A stretch of DNA of 64,000 bases, taken from Isoetes taiwanensis (lineage: Eukaryota; Streptophyta; Lycopodiopsida; Isoetales; Isoetaceae). The notes beneath the pieces were generated by a model that saw only the letters and a list, made by a program, of their open reading frames with translations, did not search any database and was not told where the DNA came from. The first letter of the stretch is position 1, and each line of letters begins with the position of its first letter. The position numbers and the translations under genes were made by a program. Of the stretch, positions 11,271 through 21,998 are shown one piece after another. Where the stretch lies: NCBI GenBank assembly GCA_021234155.1, contig JAJEKV010000057.1:6541821-6605820 (forward strand), written 5' to 3'.

Positions 11271-12501
11271 TTAATCTACACAAATCGACATGCCTGAGCC
11301 GATTTCTTCGGAGATGACCTTGCCGTCCCATTGCTCCATAAACTGTGGGTACTGCTTTACTAAATCTTTCTTAAGTACCCATGTCGCGTCTTCCACTGGT
11401 AAGTGTTTCCACTTGACCAAGTATTGGAGGAATTCTGATCTCCTCGTTTTCTTGAAAGCTTTATCAAGAATCAATTCTGGAACTATCTCCAGTTCCTCCT
11501 CCGTCATTTCCAACAACGTTGGAGTGTCCAAGACTTCGTCTGGGTTTGGAGTGTGCTTCTTTAACAAACTCACGTGGAAGACCTTATGAATCTTTAGGTG
11601 TGCTGGCAAGTCTAGCTTGTAGGCTTGATTACCTACTCTCTCGACTATTCTGAAAGGTCCAGCCCACCTTGGAGCAAGCTTCTTGCAATTCCCAATCCTG
11701 AGCTTCGCCTTGCTTCACCTTGATCTTGAGCCAAACATCATCTCCAACTTTGAACTCTCTTACTGTTCGATGCTTGTCGGCGATGCTCTTTTGTCGACTT
11801 CTTGCTGCTAGCAGATACCCTCGAACCTCTTCCACAAGCTGCTGCATATCAGCCAACATCTGCTGCGAGACTTCCACTTTTGACACGGGGTTGTGCCAAG
11901 TGTCTGGAGTTAGGCACTGATAGCCGTAATTGATCATAAACGGCGACATTTGGGATGATTCCTGCTTGGTGCTATTGTATGCAAACTCCACCAAGTGAAT
12001 AAATTCTTCCCACATACCTTGCTTATTCCAGACATAGTTTCGTAGCATGTCCTCTAAAATCCTGTTGGTCCGCTCCGTTTGGCCATCCGTCTGAGGATGA
12101 TATGCCGTGCTCATGGATAGCTTCGTCTGGATTGTCGCAAAGAGGTCCTGCCAAAAGGCGCTCATGAATTTCGGATCCCTGTCGGAGATGATCTCCCTTG
12201 GCATGCCATGAAGCCTAAAGATCTCTTTGGTGAAGAGCTTCGCTGTATCCATAGCCAGACTCGTGGTCCCCGCAAGGCACAAAATGTGCCATTTTCGACA
12301 ACTTGTCGACTACTACCATCAAAGCGCCTTTCCCTCCGGGACGGTCCTTGGGAGTCCTGTGATGAAATCCATGCTAATCACCTCCCACTTAGCGTTTGGC
12401 ACCGCTAATGGCTCTAATGCCCCTGGAATTCGAAGCTGCTCCGCCTTTGTCTGCTGGCATAGCTGACATTCCTTGATGTAGCGAGCTACCTGCTTCTTCA
12501 T
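11271..12501 (-). pseudogene. element B integrase with C-terminal chromodomain
   Basis: The zinc-binding part ends KECQLCQQTK (about 12470-12440). The DDE core shows SMDFITGLP, SDRDPKFMSAFW and TDGQTERTN. A frameshift near 11630 leads into FHVSLLKKH and then the chromodomain at about 11480-11310, with LQYLVKWKHLPVEDATW. Chromodomains of this type bind modified histone H3 tails and guide integration in chromoviruses (established). The frame breaks near 12300 and 11620 disable it. Confidence 0.88.
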
Positions 12502-12587
12502 TCCTGGCCAATAATAGCCTGCCCAAGACTTTGAAATATGTTTTCATGAATCCCGCATGGCCAGCTATTGGACTTGCAGTAAGCGTG

Positions 12588-14200
12588 TCATGGAGGATCA
12601 ATTTCCTTACCCCTGATGACTTCGTGCACGCACAACTTGTCCTTATGATATAACAGGTTGCCCTCCTTCTTATAATGCTTGAAGGCTTCCCGCTCTTTAT
12701 CTGTTCTAGCCTTCCTAGAGAGGCTTGCCCATATTTCTCTGAAATCCACATCCGTTGGCAAGGACTCTTCAATCTTCTTACCAAAGTCGCTGGAGAGCGT
12801 CGAAATTGCATTGCAATGCACTCTAGTTGTCAGGGGATGCCTCGAAAGCGCATCTGCTACCACATTGAGCTTCCCCGGCTTGTAGACTATATCAAAGTCA
12901 TATTCCTCGAGGAACTCCATCCACCTCCGCTGCCTCAGATTAAGGTGTGGTTGCGTGAATACATACTGGAGGCTCTGATGGTCGGTATCCAATTGGAACT
13001 TCCTTCCTAAGAGGTAATGCCTCCATATTCTTAGTGCCCTGACAACCGCAAGCAATTCCTGGTCGTGCGTTGGGTAGCGCGTCTCGGCGTCGTTCATCTT
13101 CCTGGAGTCATACGCTACCACACGCTCTTCCTGCATAAGCACTGCCCCTGTAGCTATTTTACTTGCATCTGTTGCTACAAGCTTATCTTTCTCCGGGTCC
13201 GGCAGGGTCAAGACAGGGGCTGTCGTCAAAGCTTCTTTCAACAATTCAAACCCCTTTTGGGCTTTCTTGTGCCAATGCTCTGCCCAATCTTTCACCTTCT
13301 CTGCTCTTGTCAGGTCCGTTAATGGGGCCGCTATCTTAGCAAAGTTCTTCACGAACTTCCTGTAGTACCCTGCTAGCCCGAGAAAACTTCTGACCTCATG
13401 CACATTCTTCGGGCCCCGCCAATCGAATCACCACCGCTTCAATCTTGGCGGGGTCCGTCGAGATGCCTTCTGCTGAAATCACATGACCAAGGTATTCCAC
13501 CTTCTCCGTTGCGAAGTGGCACTTCGACAACTTGGCGTACAATTGGTGCCTCTTCAACTTCTCCAGCACTCTTCTCAAGTGTTGTACATGCTCTTCAAGG
13601 GATTTGCTATACACCAAAATGTCATCAAAGAAAACAATCACAAAGGTGTCTAGGAACTCCCTCGAAGATATCGCTCATGAGCCTCATGAACGCTTGTAGG
13701 GGCATTTGATAAGCCGAAAGGCATTACCGTGAACTCATAGTGCCCATACCGCCCCCCCGAAGGCGGTTTTATGGATATCTTCTTCCTTTATCCGGATCTG
13801 ATGATAGCCCCGACCTTAAGTCGATTTTTGGAGAAGATCTTTGCTCCTTTGAAGCTGATCCATCAAGTCGCCCGATCTTGGAAGCGATACTTGTTCTTGA
13901 TGGTGTGCTTATTCAACTGCCTATAGTCTATGCACATCCTCGAGATCCATCTTTCTTCTTGACAAAAAGAATGGGCGCCCAAATGGCGGTAGACACTAGG
14001 TCTAATGAAACCTAGGTCGAAAGCAGCCCTCGCGAATCGCTTCTTCAGCTCCGGCCAACTCTTTGCGTTGTCATTCTATATGGAGCCTTGCTTGTCGGCT
14101 TTGTTCCCGGCTCGAAAGTGCTATCTCGATTCGACTCCCCCTATAAGGAGGGAGCTGCTTGATCTCATCCGAAGAGCTCATGGAACTCCGTGATCATCGC
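12588..14200 (-). pseudogene. element B reverse transcriptase and RNase H
   Basis: RT is recognised by GYHQIRIKEEDIHKTAF, YGHYEFTVMPFGLSNAP (about 13750-13690) and the catalytic FFDDILVYS (about 13640-13610). LGHVISAEGISTDP follows. RNase H has [14 protein letters not shown], the [15 protein letters not shown] segment and VVADALSRH. The 14200-13750 part is badly damaged, with several frame changes. The domains are typical of chromoviruses. Confidence 0.85.
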
Positions 14201-14204
14201 TTAG

Positions 14205-14866
14205 CTATGTGCTTGGGCAGCTTGTTGAGCACTTTATCTTCTTCACTCTCTTCTCGACTCGCTTCTTCAATCTCAAGCTTGAAGATGTATGCCACCTGCT
14301 CACTCTTGATACACTTGAACAGTACCGCTTAGAAGACATACACCGCATGATGGGGACAACTTCTTTACCGCGGATCTCAATGATCTTGCCGCCGGGTGTT
14401 GGGAAGGTCACTTTCCGCTTCCACAATCAATGATGGCCCCCGCTGGTCCAAGGTACTCCATACCTATGATCAAGTCGATTTCCCAATGCCCATTACTTCT
14501 GCCCCATCTGAATTTTAATCCTCGGCAAGTCGATGTCGGTTGATTCTTCTTACCCGCCGCCCGCTTTATCGCTCCCACTTGCTAAGACAACGGGCCTTGG
14601 CTTTGACTTTAATGGTTTCAACTTCAACATTTGGGCCATTCTCGGGATGCGGGTTATGGCTACTTCCCCGAATCTATCGTGACTATAAATGACTTGGCCT
14701 TGGCCTTTCCCACCGTGGAAATTACCTTATAATCGGCTCTCCGCTTGCTCTCAGATCTATTAAGCGGCAAAGATATGACACTCACCCTCAATGTAGTCGC
14801 GGGGGCTTCCTCGGCCGCCGCCGGACAGAGTGTCCCAATCCCCCAACTCGCTAGTGCCGCACTCAT
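14205..14866 (-). pseudogene. element B protease region
   Basis: The minus frame reads KAKSFIVTIDSG (about 14710-14670), the retropepsin active-site Asp-Ser-Gly after a hydrophobic strand, and then hits a stop. Downstream frames are scrambled until RT. A zinc knuckle expected upstream (14880-15000) is not clearly readable. Confidence 0.55.
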
Positions 14867-15072
14867 AACGTATGGGGTTCAGCCGTTCTCTATGGCCCCG
14901 GCCGAAGCACCCGGGCGTAGCCGCTTTCTATGCACTCCCCGCTCTCTTCTCCTTGGGCATGGCACGCAAGAAGGATCGCACCGCTTTGGAGTAGTTTGAC
15001 CCTTCCCCGCTATCTTTAAAGGACACCGCTTCTTCTCCTGGCCGCTTCCCCTGATTGCTACTATATGGGGCT

Positions 15073-15960
15073 CTAGCTGGTCCTGGGCTGGCGTCTCGGG
15101 CTAAAACTGCCTGTTGCCTTGCCTTTGTCCTGATAATACTGCTGCCTCTGCCCGCTACTCTGAGGTCCCATTCCTTGCAAGCTTATTGCCTTGGACTCGG
15201 CCACGAGCTTCGTTCTAGGGTTTATTGCCCTTACAAACTTTATGGATCTCCTCATTCGGACCTTCAATGTAGCTTTCTCGCATGCTTCTCACCTAACTTT
15301 GGCACATACAACCTCAAAATTTCATGAACTCCTCTGTATATTTCTGTGCAAGACTTTGTTGCCTTGCTGCACCTTTGAAACTCTTGCATCATCATGCTGG
15401 ACTTGTGCTCTCTTGGAACGTAATGGCGCTTGAAGGCTTTAGCAAACTTCCTGAACCTGCAAGCATCCCTGCTTAAGCCATGAGCTTTGGCATAACCCTT
15501 CCACCAAATGCGTGCTGCTCCTTTCAGGTTTGCAGTTGCTACCCTGCCTTTATCCTTATCCTTCATACCATAAGCGTTGCCATATTCACTCATCTCGTCA
15601 AGCCAAGCTTCCGCCTCCATGCCTGACCTATTCTCGCCTGAGAATTGCTCGAGCTTCCTGGCCTTCCAAACATTTCCCAATGCAGAGTCCACTTTCTTCT
15701 GGTAGTCAGAGGTTCTTGTGTCCCTTTGTCGTCCGTCCGGAGTGTTCCTCTGCCTTCCATCTGTTCGGTCTTGGTTCTGCTCTTCTTCTTCCTCGAATCC
15801 AAGTTCCGGAATCTGGGCTTGAGCTCTGAGGAGTCCGAACTGGGGACCTTCCTCTCTTGCCCCTCTTCTTGTCTCTTCCTCGTTTCTCCGAAGCCGACGC
15901 TATGGGCAGCTTGAGCTTACCCACCGAACCTCCCTTCCTCGCCAGGCGGCTAGCAAAGCC
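15073..15960 (-). pseudogene. element B gag
   Basis: The capsid-type Retrotrans_gag domain spans 15692-15264. It includes AEAWLDEM, GRVATANLKGAARIWWKGY and CRFRKFAKAFKRHYVPRE. The N-terminal part (to about 15960) is basic and low-complexity. The same domain occurs at 54950-55194 in the plus-strand element, confirming that both belong to one family. Frame breaks flank the domain. Confidence 0.8.
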
Positions 15961-16294
15961 TTTATCCGCTCAAGGTCCGGCCCTCATTTGCGATATTTCT
16001 TCCTCCTCGGGTCATTTGTCCAAATTCTTCAAGCGTGTTCCTTTTTTCGGGCGTGGCCTCGGGCGGACTCGCTCTTTTTCCATAAGTTCTCGCAGCTTGA
16101 CGCTCTCCCCGCGTTTAGGCTTCTAGCTGCATACACAAGTGGTTCATAGCTATATGGTTAGTTTTCCTTGTTTTCTTGCATTATTTATGTTTATTGGCAT
16201 GGTTGGGGACACAAGATACATCAACAAAACATTTATAGAGCAAACGAAATTTATTCATATTTTATATTATGCTAATACAAAATTACAACTATCG

Positions 16295-17366
16295 CTAATC
16301 ATTCTTGCCGCCACGGTAAGATGGGTTATCCTCTAGGAACTTTTTCACTTGGGCGTTCCCAATTGAATGGCCCAAGTTCCTAAGACATTGGCTGAAGATC
16401 CCCACAAATAAAGCTCTCGCCAAGTCTTCTATTCTCGCGGTCGGAGGTATAAGTTTTGTCACCGCCAGCCTTGCTCTTCGCCACGTAAGGTGTATGGCGG
16501 TCGAAGACGCCGAAAGTGCTACGCTCTCTTCACCAGAATGGCATACTTCTCGGTGTTGAGGGGCAACGCGCATGCGGCCGAATCTCGAGAGTGCAATCAG
16601 CATCGATACTCCTTCCTGCCGCCTACGGGGTGAACTTATGTGAATTACCGCTAATCTACCATCCATCGCCAGGGGAGGTAATAACGCAATGACACTCTGC
16701 CGTTGGGGATCGGGTCCTCGGCCACTTTCGGTATCCAGCTTCGGGTCTGCCTGCAAAGTCATCAACCTCCACCGTGAGCTCCATGTAGTCTCCGATCAAG
16801 GCCGGGCCCTCCTTAGGGTCGAATTAAGCCTCTTCTGGGGAGGTGTTGCTGAAGAGCTTGCCGCTAGGATGTTCGAGGTCGCATAACGGATCCCCATCCG
16901 CCTCAGGGGCAAGGAACTCTTCCTCCGTCGGTAGTTGATTTGCCGCCTGGTCCGCCTCCATAATCACCGATGTCAGCCAGTAGGCTTGGATGTCTGAGGC
17001 CGACTCTCCCGTGTAAGTGTCGGCTTCTCTTACTTGGAGTGGGAAGTCGATGCTCCTCGGATGATGAAGTCGCCCAGTCCGCTTTCTGGAGTTGGTGCAG
17101 CAACTCTTCGTGTCTGTACTTTCCCCCGCACTGAGGTTTTGATGTCGCTTAGGAGCAGAAACTCCTCGCCGACAATAATGGGAGCTAGGCTTGTGATGCC
17201 TAACCCAAGGGGTGGCGTGACTCGAGAGTTTGCCGGCTTTTTGAAGTCTTGCCACTCTCGCTTCGCTTGTCGCCGCCTCCTCCCTGGTCGAGCTCGACAT
17301 AGTCTTCCTCTTCTTCATTCCTCGCTCATCCGAAGTTCTTCCTTCCCTTCCTGCCTCCCTGCTCAT
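16295..17366 (-). pseudogene. element B second leader ORF, unknown
   Basis: Between the H3-like region and gag the minus strand holds long frames with Arg/Ser/Glu-rich composition (17366-16824 and 16765-16295). The last part, with TWRRARLAVTKL and ARIEDLARAL, weakly resembles TLVRRDLALAAL and the following segment at the end of the 53003-54293 ORF, which has the same place in the plus-strand element. The match is weak and frame-broken. Function unknown. Confidence 0.35.
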
Positions 17367-17523
17367 ACCGTGTGAGGAGCCGCTGTTCTGCCGCTATGGC
17401 TAATGGGTCTACGCCCATGGGGAATGGAGGTTTCCCCACCTGTTCTCGCACATCTGGGTGAGAAAGATTGCCAAGGCAAAGGTTGAAAGAGAAATACTTG
17501 GTCCTATTGACGCTTAGGACCAT

Positions 17524-18531
17524 TGGTTTCAGGTGTGCACCGCGCTTTGTTTGTTAGGTATTTGGCGCATGTTCTGACGCCGCCTAATGCCGCTATGTGG
17601 ACCGCCTAGGGACAAAGTAGCCTACACAAGGGGGGGCTGATTAGCTACTGGTTCTACCCTAGCTTGGAACTCGCACAAGACTCTACCAGAAGTCGGGTTG
17701 CGGCAAGGTTGCCTGACATCTACCTCCTTCCTTCAAGATATGGAAGATTTGGTCGACGCCGGCTCGGCAAAGATGAGCGCCGGGCGCCGCACCATCCGGC
17801 GAAAGTCGAGGTTGCCATTGGTTAATTGCGTGAGAGGGTAACAAACGGTTGCAAGAGCCAAGGAGTTGAGAAATCGGCTAGAAGGGCAGGAGCGGATTTG
17901 TAGGGTGCTATCTGAGAAATGAGGGGTCTATTTATAGAAAAGGGGAAAACCCTAATTTTTGGGTGACTTGGGAAATTCCTGGGGTTGGGTAATTCTAGTC
18001 TATCTAAGGTAAAATGGCAATTTGAAGACTAAATGAGATGTTTGAACAGGCTAAATTACCTCAAGGATACTATCCAACAAAGTTGAAGATGATTTGGACA
18101 CGCTCGTAAAGAAATGGTAAGAGGTCTCACGCCTTTTGGCGCCGCCCAAAACTAACTTTTAGTTCTTTTGACCAGCGCGAAATGTGAGACATCACTCTCA
18201 TTTCGATCAAAAGGTGTCTAATTTGGGTAAACTAATGGTGTAAGGATGATGGGCTCATCAATTGCATGAAATTGACCCCTTATTTAGTCGATTTGGAGCT
18301 GCTTTGGTCAAGTTTAATAGGTCTCAAACTTTGCCGCTCGCTTCAAAACTAAAATTTAGTTTTGCGACCAGGCGCGAGCTGTGAGACATCACGTGTTTCG
18401 GCCTGCAATTGTCCTATTTCGCTGCAATAAAAGCTAAAACTTATTAATTTGCTCTAATTAATCAAGTTTATGCAATTAAGTACACACAATTGCTCTATAA
18501 TACAAAATTTTCAATTATTTACAAAAACGTT
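17524..18531. other. element B leader spacer with two palindromic units
   Basis: I see no coding signal. Two units of about 67 bp (18124-18190 and 18321-18387) start GTCTCA, carry a core like AAAACTAAnnTTTAGTT, and end GTGAGAC. Confidence 0.5.
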
Positions 18532-19783
18532 CTAAGGGCGTTCTCCTTTATGCGGGTCGCAAGACTCATGTCTTGTCGCGATTAGGGTTACCCGCTTGGC
18601 GGACAAAGTCGCGGCCGTTGAATCTTCAAAATGTTGCACTATCTTTGCCTCGTACCGCTTGCATTGCTAGCAGCCGGGCCCCTGCGGACCCCCAAGTCCG
18701 CCCCAGAGGGTCAGATTATTTCTCGCGACTAACCGAGCAAAAGGGGCACGGGATTAGAAGTCCGTGAGGCTGCGGCTGAAGTGCCTAATCTCCCTCAAGC
18801 CAGCCTCCTCTCCACCTCCTTCCCTGCCTACCTTCTTCTTGGGTGGTGGCTTGGGGACCTTGGGCTTCGGTGGTGGCGGCTTCAAGATTTGCTTTTGACG
18901 GCCGCCCTCCTCGATGATCGACCACTTTTTCTTCATAGTACACTGCTTTGGCAGCTTCTTTCTTCATATAAGCCCGTGCTCCCTCATCTTTCTTTCGGTA
19001 TATCTTTTGCCACAGCCGGTGGCGTAAGCTTCCGCGGTGATTAGGTGGCCTTCTTCTTTCTATCCCATCGCAGGGTGCTTTCGGGGTTTCGCACTTGGTC
19101 TTCTTTGGGGTTGCTCGAGGTCTTTGGCACAATGGGGGCACTACGATTCGTCGTCAGGGTGCTTAGAAGAGCTTCCACACGCAGCATTAGGGTTGAAGTC
19201 CCCATCGGAAGAGTGGTCGGAGGAGGAGTTGAGGAGGTTCGTCGGCAAGCTCCTTGATGGCGATCTTAGGGTTAGGCCTCTTCCTCGGCGATCCTTGACT
19301 TCCTTGTGCTATCCACGAACTTCCCCTTCGCCTTCTTTTTCTCTTACACTGCTTTTCATTCCTCTTCCTCCCTTTTCCTCTTTTTTGTCTTCCTTCCCTC
19401 TTCTCCCTTCCTCATATTTCCTAATGAACCTTCTAAGGTCTGCTTCCCTCTGGGGCTCCGGACTGCCACCGCTCTTCCTGCTTCGAGGATCTCCGTTAGC
19501 TGCTTCAGAATGGTCTTACGCTCTTTCCCCGTTCCCGGATCTCCCGCTCTATTTCTCATATACCTCCCTTGTCTCTCGGCCCATGGAGGTTGGTGATGTT
19601 GCCTCGTCCCGTTCCACTCCGGCGTTGAAGACGCCGATCGGGGCGTGTCCTCGCTTCTTCGTCCGAAGGCGACCCACCCCTTCGCGAGACCTCGCCAAGC
19701 ATCCTTTCAATGATCTCAGCCTCCGTGGCGCTTGGTGGTTTCGCTGGGCGACGCTCTGGCGGTCTCTGTTTGGTTTGGGCCAT
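18532..19783 (-). pseudogene. element B histone H3-like ORF
   Basis: The histone fold is readable in one frame from 18801 to 18532. It shows LREIRHF (alpha-N), APFARLV (alpha-1), HFEDS (end of alpha-2) and SAKRVTL (alpha-3). There are in-frame stops at 18756-18754 and 18669-18667. A Lys/Pro-rich tail lies before the fold (18936-18802, KPPPPKPKVPKPPPKKK). A frame at 19783 begins MAQTKQRPPERRPAK, close to the MARTK start of H3 and CENH3. The frames between are Arg/Lys/Glu-rich and shifted at least three times, so one long-tailed protein is inferred, not seen. REIRHF, FEDS and RVTL lean towards centromeric H3 variants. It lies between the 5' LTR and gag. Confidence 0.6.
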
Positions 19784-20439
19784 GCTTTACGGATGGATCG
19801 TCAATGTAAAAGCGCCCAAAGATCGCCTAAGTGGGGAAGAGCCCGATTCTAGGGGCTGGGGCGAGAAAATGAGGGGGGGTCTACATCTATTTATAGCTTG
19901 GGAAATTTTTAGGTCGAGTTCGAAGTTGTTCAATTTATCATGCCAAGGCACCTATTTAATTAAAATCTACACTTATTTCAGACTTTCTCTACCTATTGGT
20001 CTCACAAATTTGCCTCCGCCCAAAACTAATATTTAGTTCTCACACCAGCGGAAATGTGAGATCTCGCATACATTTCTAGGTTATTTAGGTAATTAAAACA
20101 TGCTATTCTAATTAATTCCCCGCCTTAGAACTAGCCTTACCACATTACTTTTCTCAAATTCCTCATGTTTTGGTGTTTTTGTCGATGTCTCACGCCTTAT
20201 ACCAAAAACTAAATTTTAGTTCTCATGACCAGTAAGCGAAATGTGGAGACCACCTCACTTGGAAAATTTTGGGCTTATTCTTTTTAATCTTACCAAATTC
20301 CAATTCGCTTAATTGTTACTAGCTTAGCATAACTACAAAAATGAGAAAAATTTTCCCACTTTTCGAGGCTTGAGGATCCTATCAAGTCAAGATTTCATCG
20401 AACATGGCTGCTGCTTTGCTCTTGGTCTCCAAGAACATT
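19784..20439. other. element B leader between PBS and H3-like ORF
   Basis: I see no coding signal. Two more palindromic units (19999-20061 and 20187-20250) share the GTCTCAC start, the AACTAAnnTTTAGTT core and the GTGAGAT or GTGGAGAC end of those at 18.1-18.4 kb. Confidence 0.45.
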
Positions 20440-20450
20440 GCTCGATACCA
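20440..20450 (-). other. element B primer binding site
   Basis: The minus strand reads TGGTATCGAGC one base after the LTR. The initiator tRNA-Met site is TGGTATCAGAGC, so one A is missing. The related element at 43415 has the intact site. Confidence 0.75.
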
Positions 20451-20451
20451 C

Positions 20452-21993
20452 TGCGGACGCCCCTTCTCGCATACGGTGCCCCCTCACCGTGATACAAACA
20501 GAGTTCTCCCCCATACCAGCTCCACACCGATATAGGGCCCTCCACACATCATCGCACCCGTAACGAAGTCCCGGAAAGAGTTGAACTAGCCTAGCCGAAG
20601 CGTAAAACATACATGTCAAGATATAATATAAGCACATAACCACCTCCAAGGGTGGTCCATCACATCTGCATAAACAAGGTGAGCACAATACATATGGGAA
20701 GCTTTACCTGTGGCTCGACTCAAGGGGATGACCGACGGCTTGGGTCTCCGAGTTTATTGCAGCATGTAATTCATGGCAATGGCTTTGGCTGGCATATGAA
20801 CATGGCATAGGGTTGTCCACTCCATCCGCCCTCCCCGTGCACACTTTGCGAGTAGGCTGAAAAGTGTTGGGACTCCCGATCAGAGTCCACGATGCATAGC
20901 CAAAAGGGCTATTCCCTCGGGTTTCATCTCCCCGCCCGATGGGGCGTGTAGGGATCACTCCCTCCGCAGGTCTACATGCCGACTCAAGGTGACTAGAGGG
21001 CCACCGCCTCATTCCGACTTGAACCCATTGGAAGGTGAACCCCACCCCACGGCAGTCGAGCCCATGCCTTGCCCGCACTCGCTGGCAAGGCATTAGACCT
21101 AGTCACAATGATCCCCGGTAGCACTAACACACCATAGGGATCGCTCAAGAGTCAACACGAATCTCTTTCTAAGCCGGGCCTGCCCCTTCACCCACAACTG
21201 TGTGTGGTTCTTGTGCACAAGCCTAATCTACCGCGGTGCTAGAGAGGCTACTCTAGGAGCATCAACTACAAGCCTTAGGGCCTCTACCCCCTTCCCAATA
21301 CAAGGAGTTCACAAAGATACATCATCCATATACATCACCGAAGAACTAAAGAACTAGATCTAATCTAGATCATAGAGTTAGGTTCTTTAGTTAGTGTCCC
21401 AGATCTAAGATCTAGATAGCTACTATGGGCAATTTAATAGTCTAAACTTACCGGGTTCTATGACTAGAAGACGGTTTAAGCTATTAAATTGACCAAATAC
21501 CTGATCCCCTCGAAAGTGGCTCCTCCCCGACTGAAGTTCAACCATCCCATTGAGCTGATCAATTGTGGAAACCGATGGCGCAATTCGCCAAGCAAATGCT
21601 CGATGCGGTTTTGGCTCCCAGGGCAGCCAAAAAAAGGGCTCTAAAACCCCTAAGGACGAAAAAACTAGCAAGTTAGGGTTTTCCTACCCTAAATAGACAT
21701 GGGTTTAGGGCTAGGGTTTCCAATTATCCCTTTTTGGCATGTGGGATAATTGGAAAGGGCCCACTTGCCATTAATGGCAAGGTGGCAAAAAGTGTCTACA
21801 TGGAAAAGTGTGCCCACATTAATGTGCATATGTGCACATTAATAACATGTGAACATTCCTAGCAAGTTGCCCCTAGGGCTACTTACCTGGCTATCCGGTC
21901 ATTTACGCCGGTCGGAGTGGCGCGGTAATGCTGCGATTTAGGCAAGATGCGATAATGCCTTCTAGGACCGTGATATCGCGGCCGAACGCCACA
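20452..21993 (-). repeat. element B 5' LTR
   Basis: It aligns with 8806-10394. It differs by many short indels and replaced short words, more than scattered point mutations. The ends are TGCGGACGCC (plus reading, mutated from TGTGACGTCC) and GCCACA. Confidence 0.85.
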
Positions 21994-21998
21994 TGTAC

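Larger units (their letters stand above)
8806..21993 (-). mobile_element. B: chromodomain Ty3 retrotransposon with histone H3-like leader ORF
   Basis: A complete LTR element is inserted into A1. The LTRs are 8806-10394 and 20452-21993. The flanking 5-bp sites are CGTAC (8801-8805) and TGTAC (21994-21998), matching at 4 of 5 bases. The PBS at 20450-20440 is an initiator tRNA-Met type with one base lost. The PPT abuts the 3' LTR at 10395. Minus-strand order is LTR, H3-like ORF, unknown ORF, gag, protease, RT, RNase H, integrase, chromodomain, LTR. All frames are broken. The leader before gag is about 4.5 kb, unusually long for a chromovirus. Confidence 0.88.

Noticed and set aside
19037..19852. 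271-codon plus-strand ORF opposite the H3-like region
   Set aside because: Ser/Leu/Arg-rich shadow composition and no motif; the minus strand carries the histone signal.
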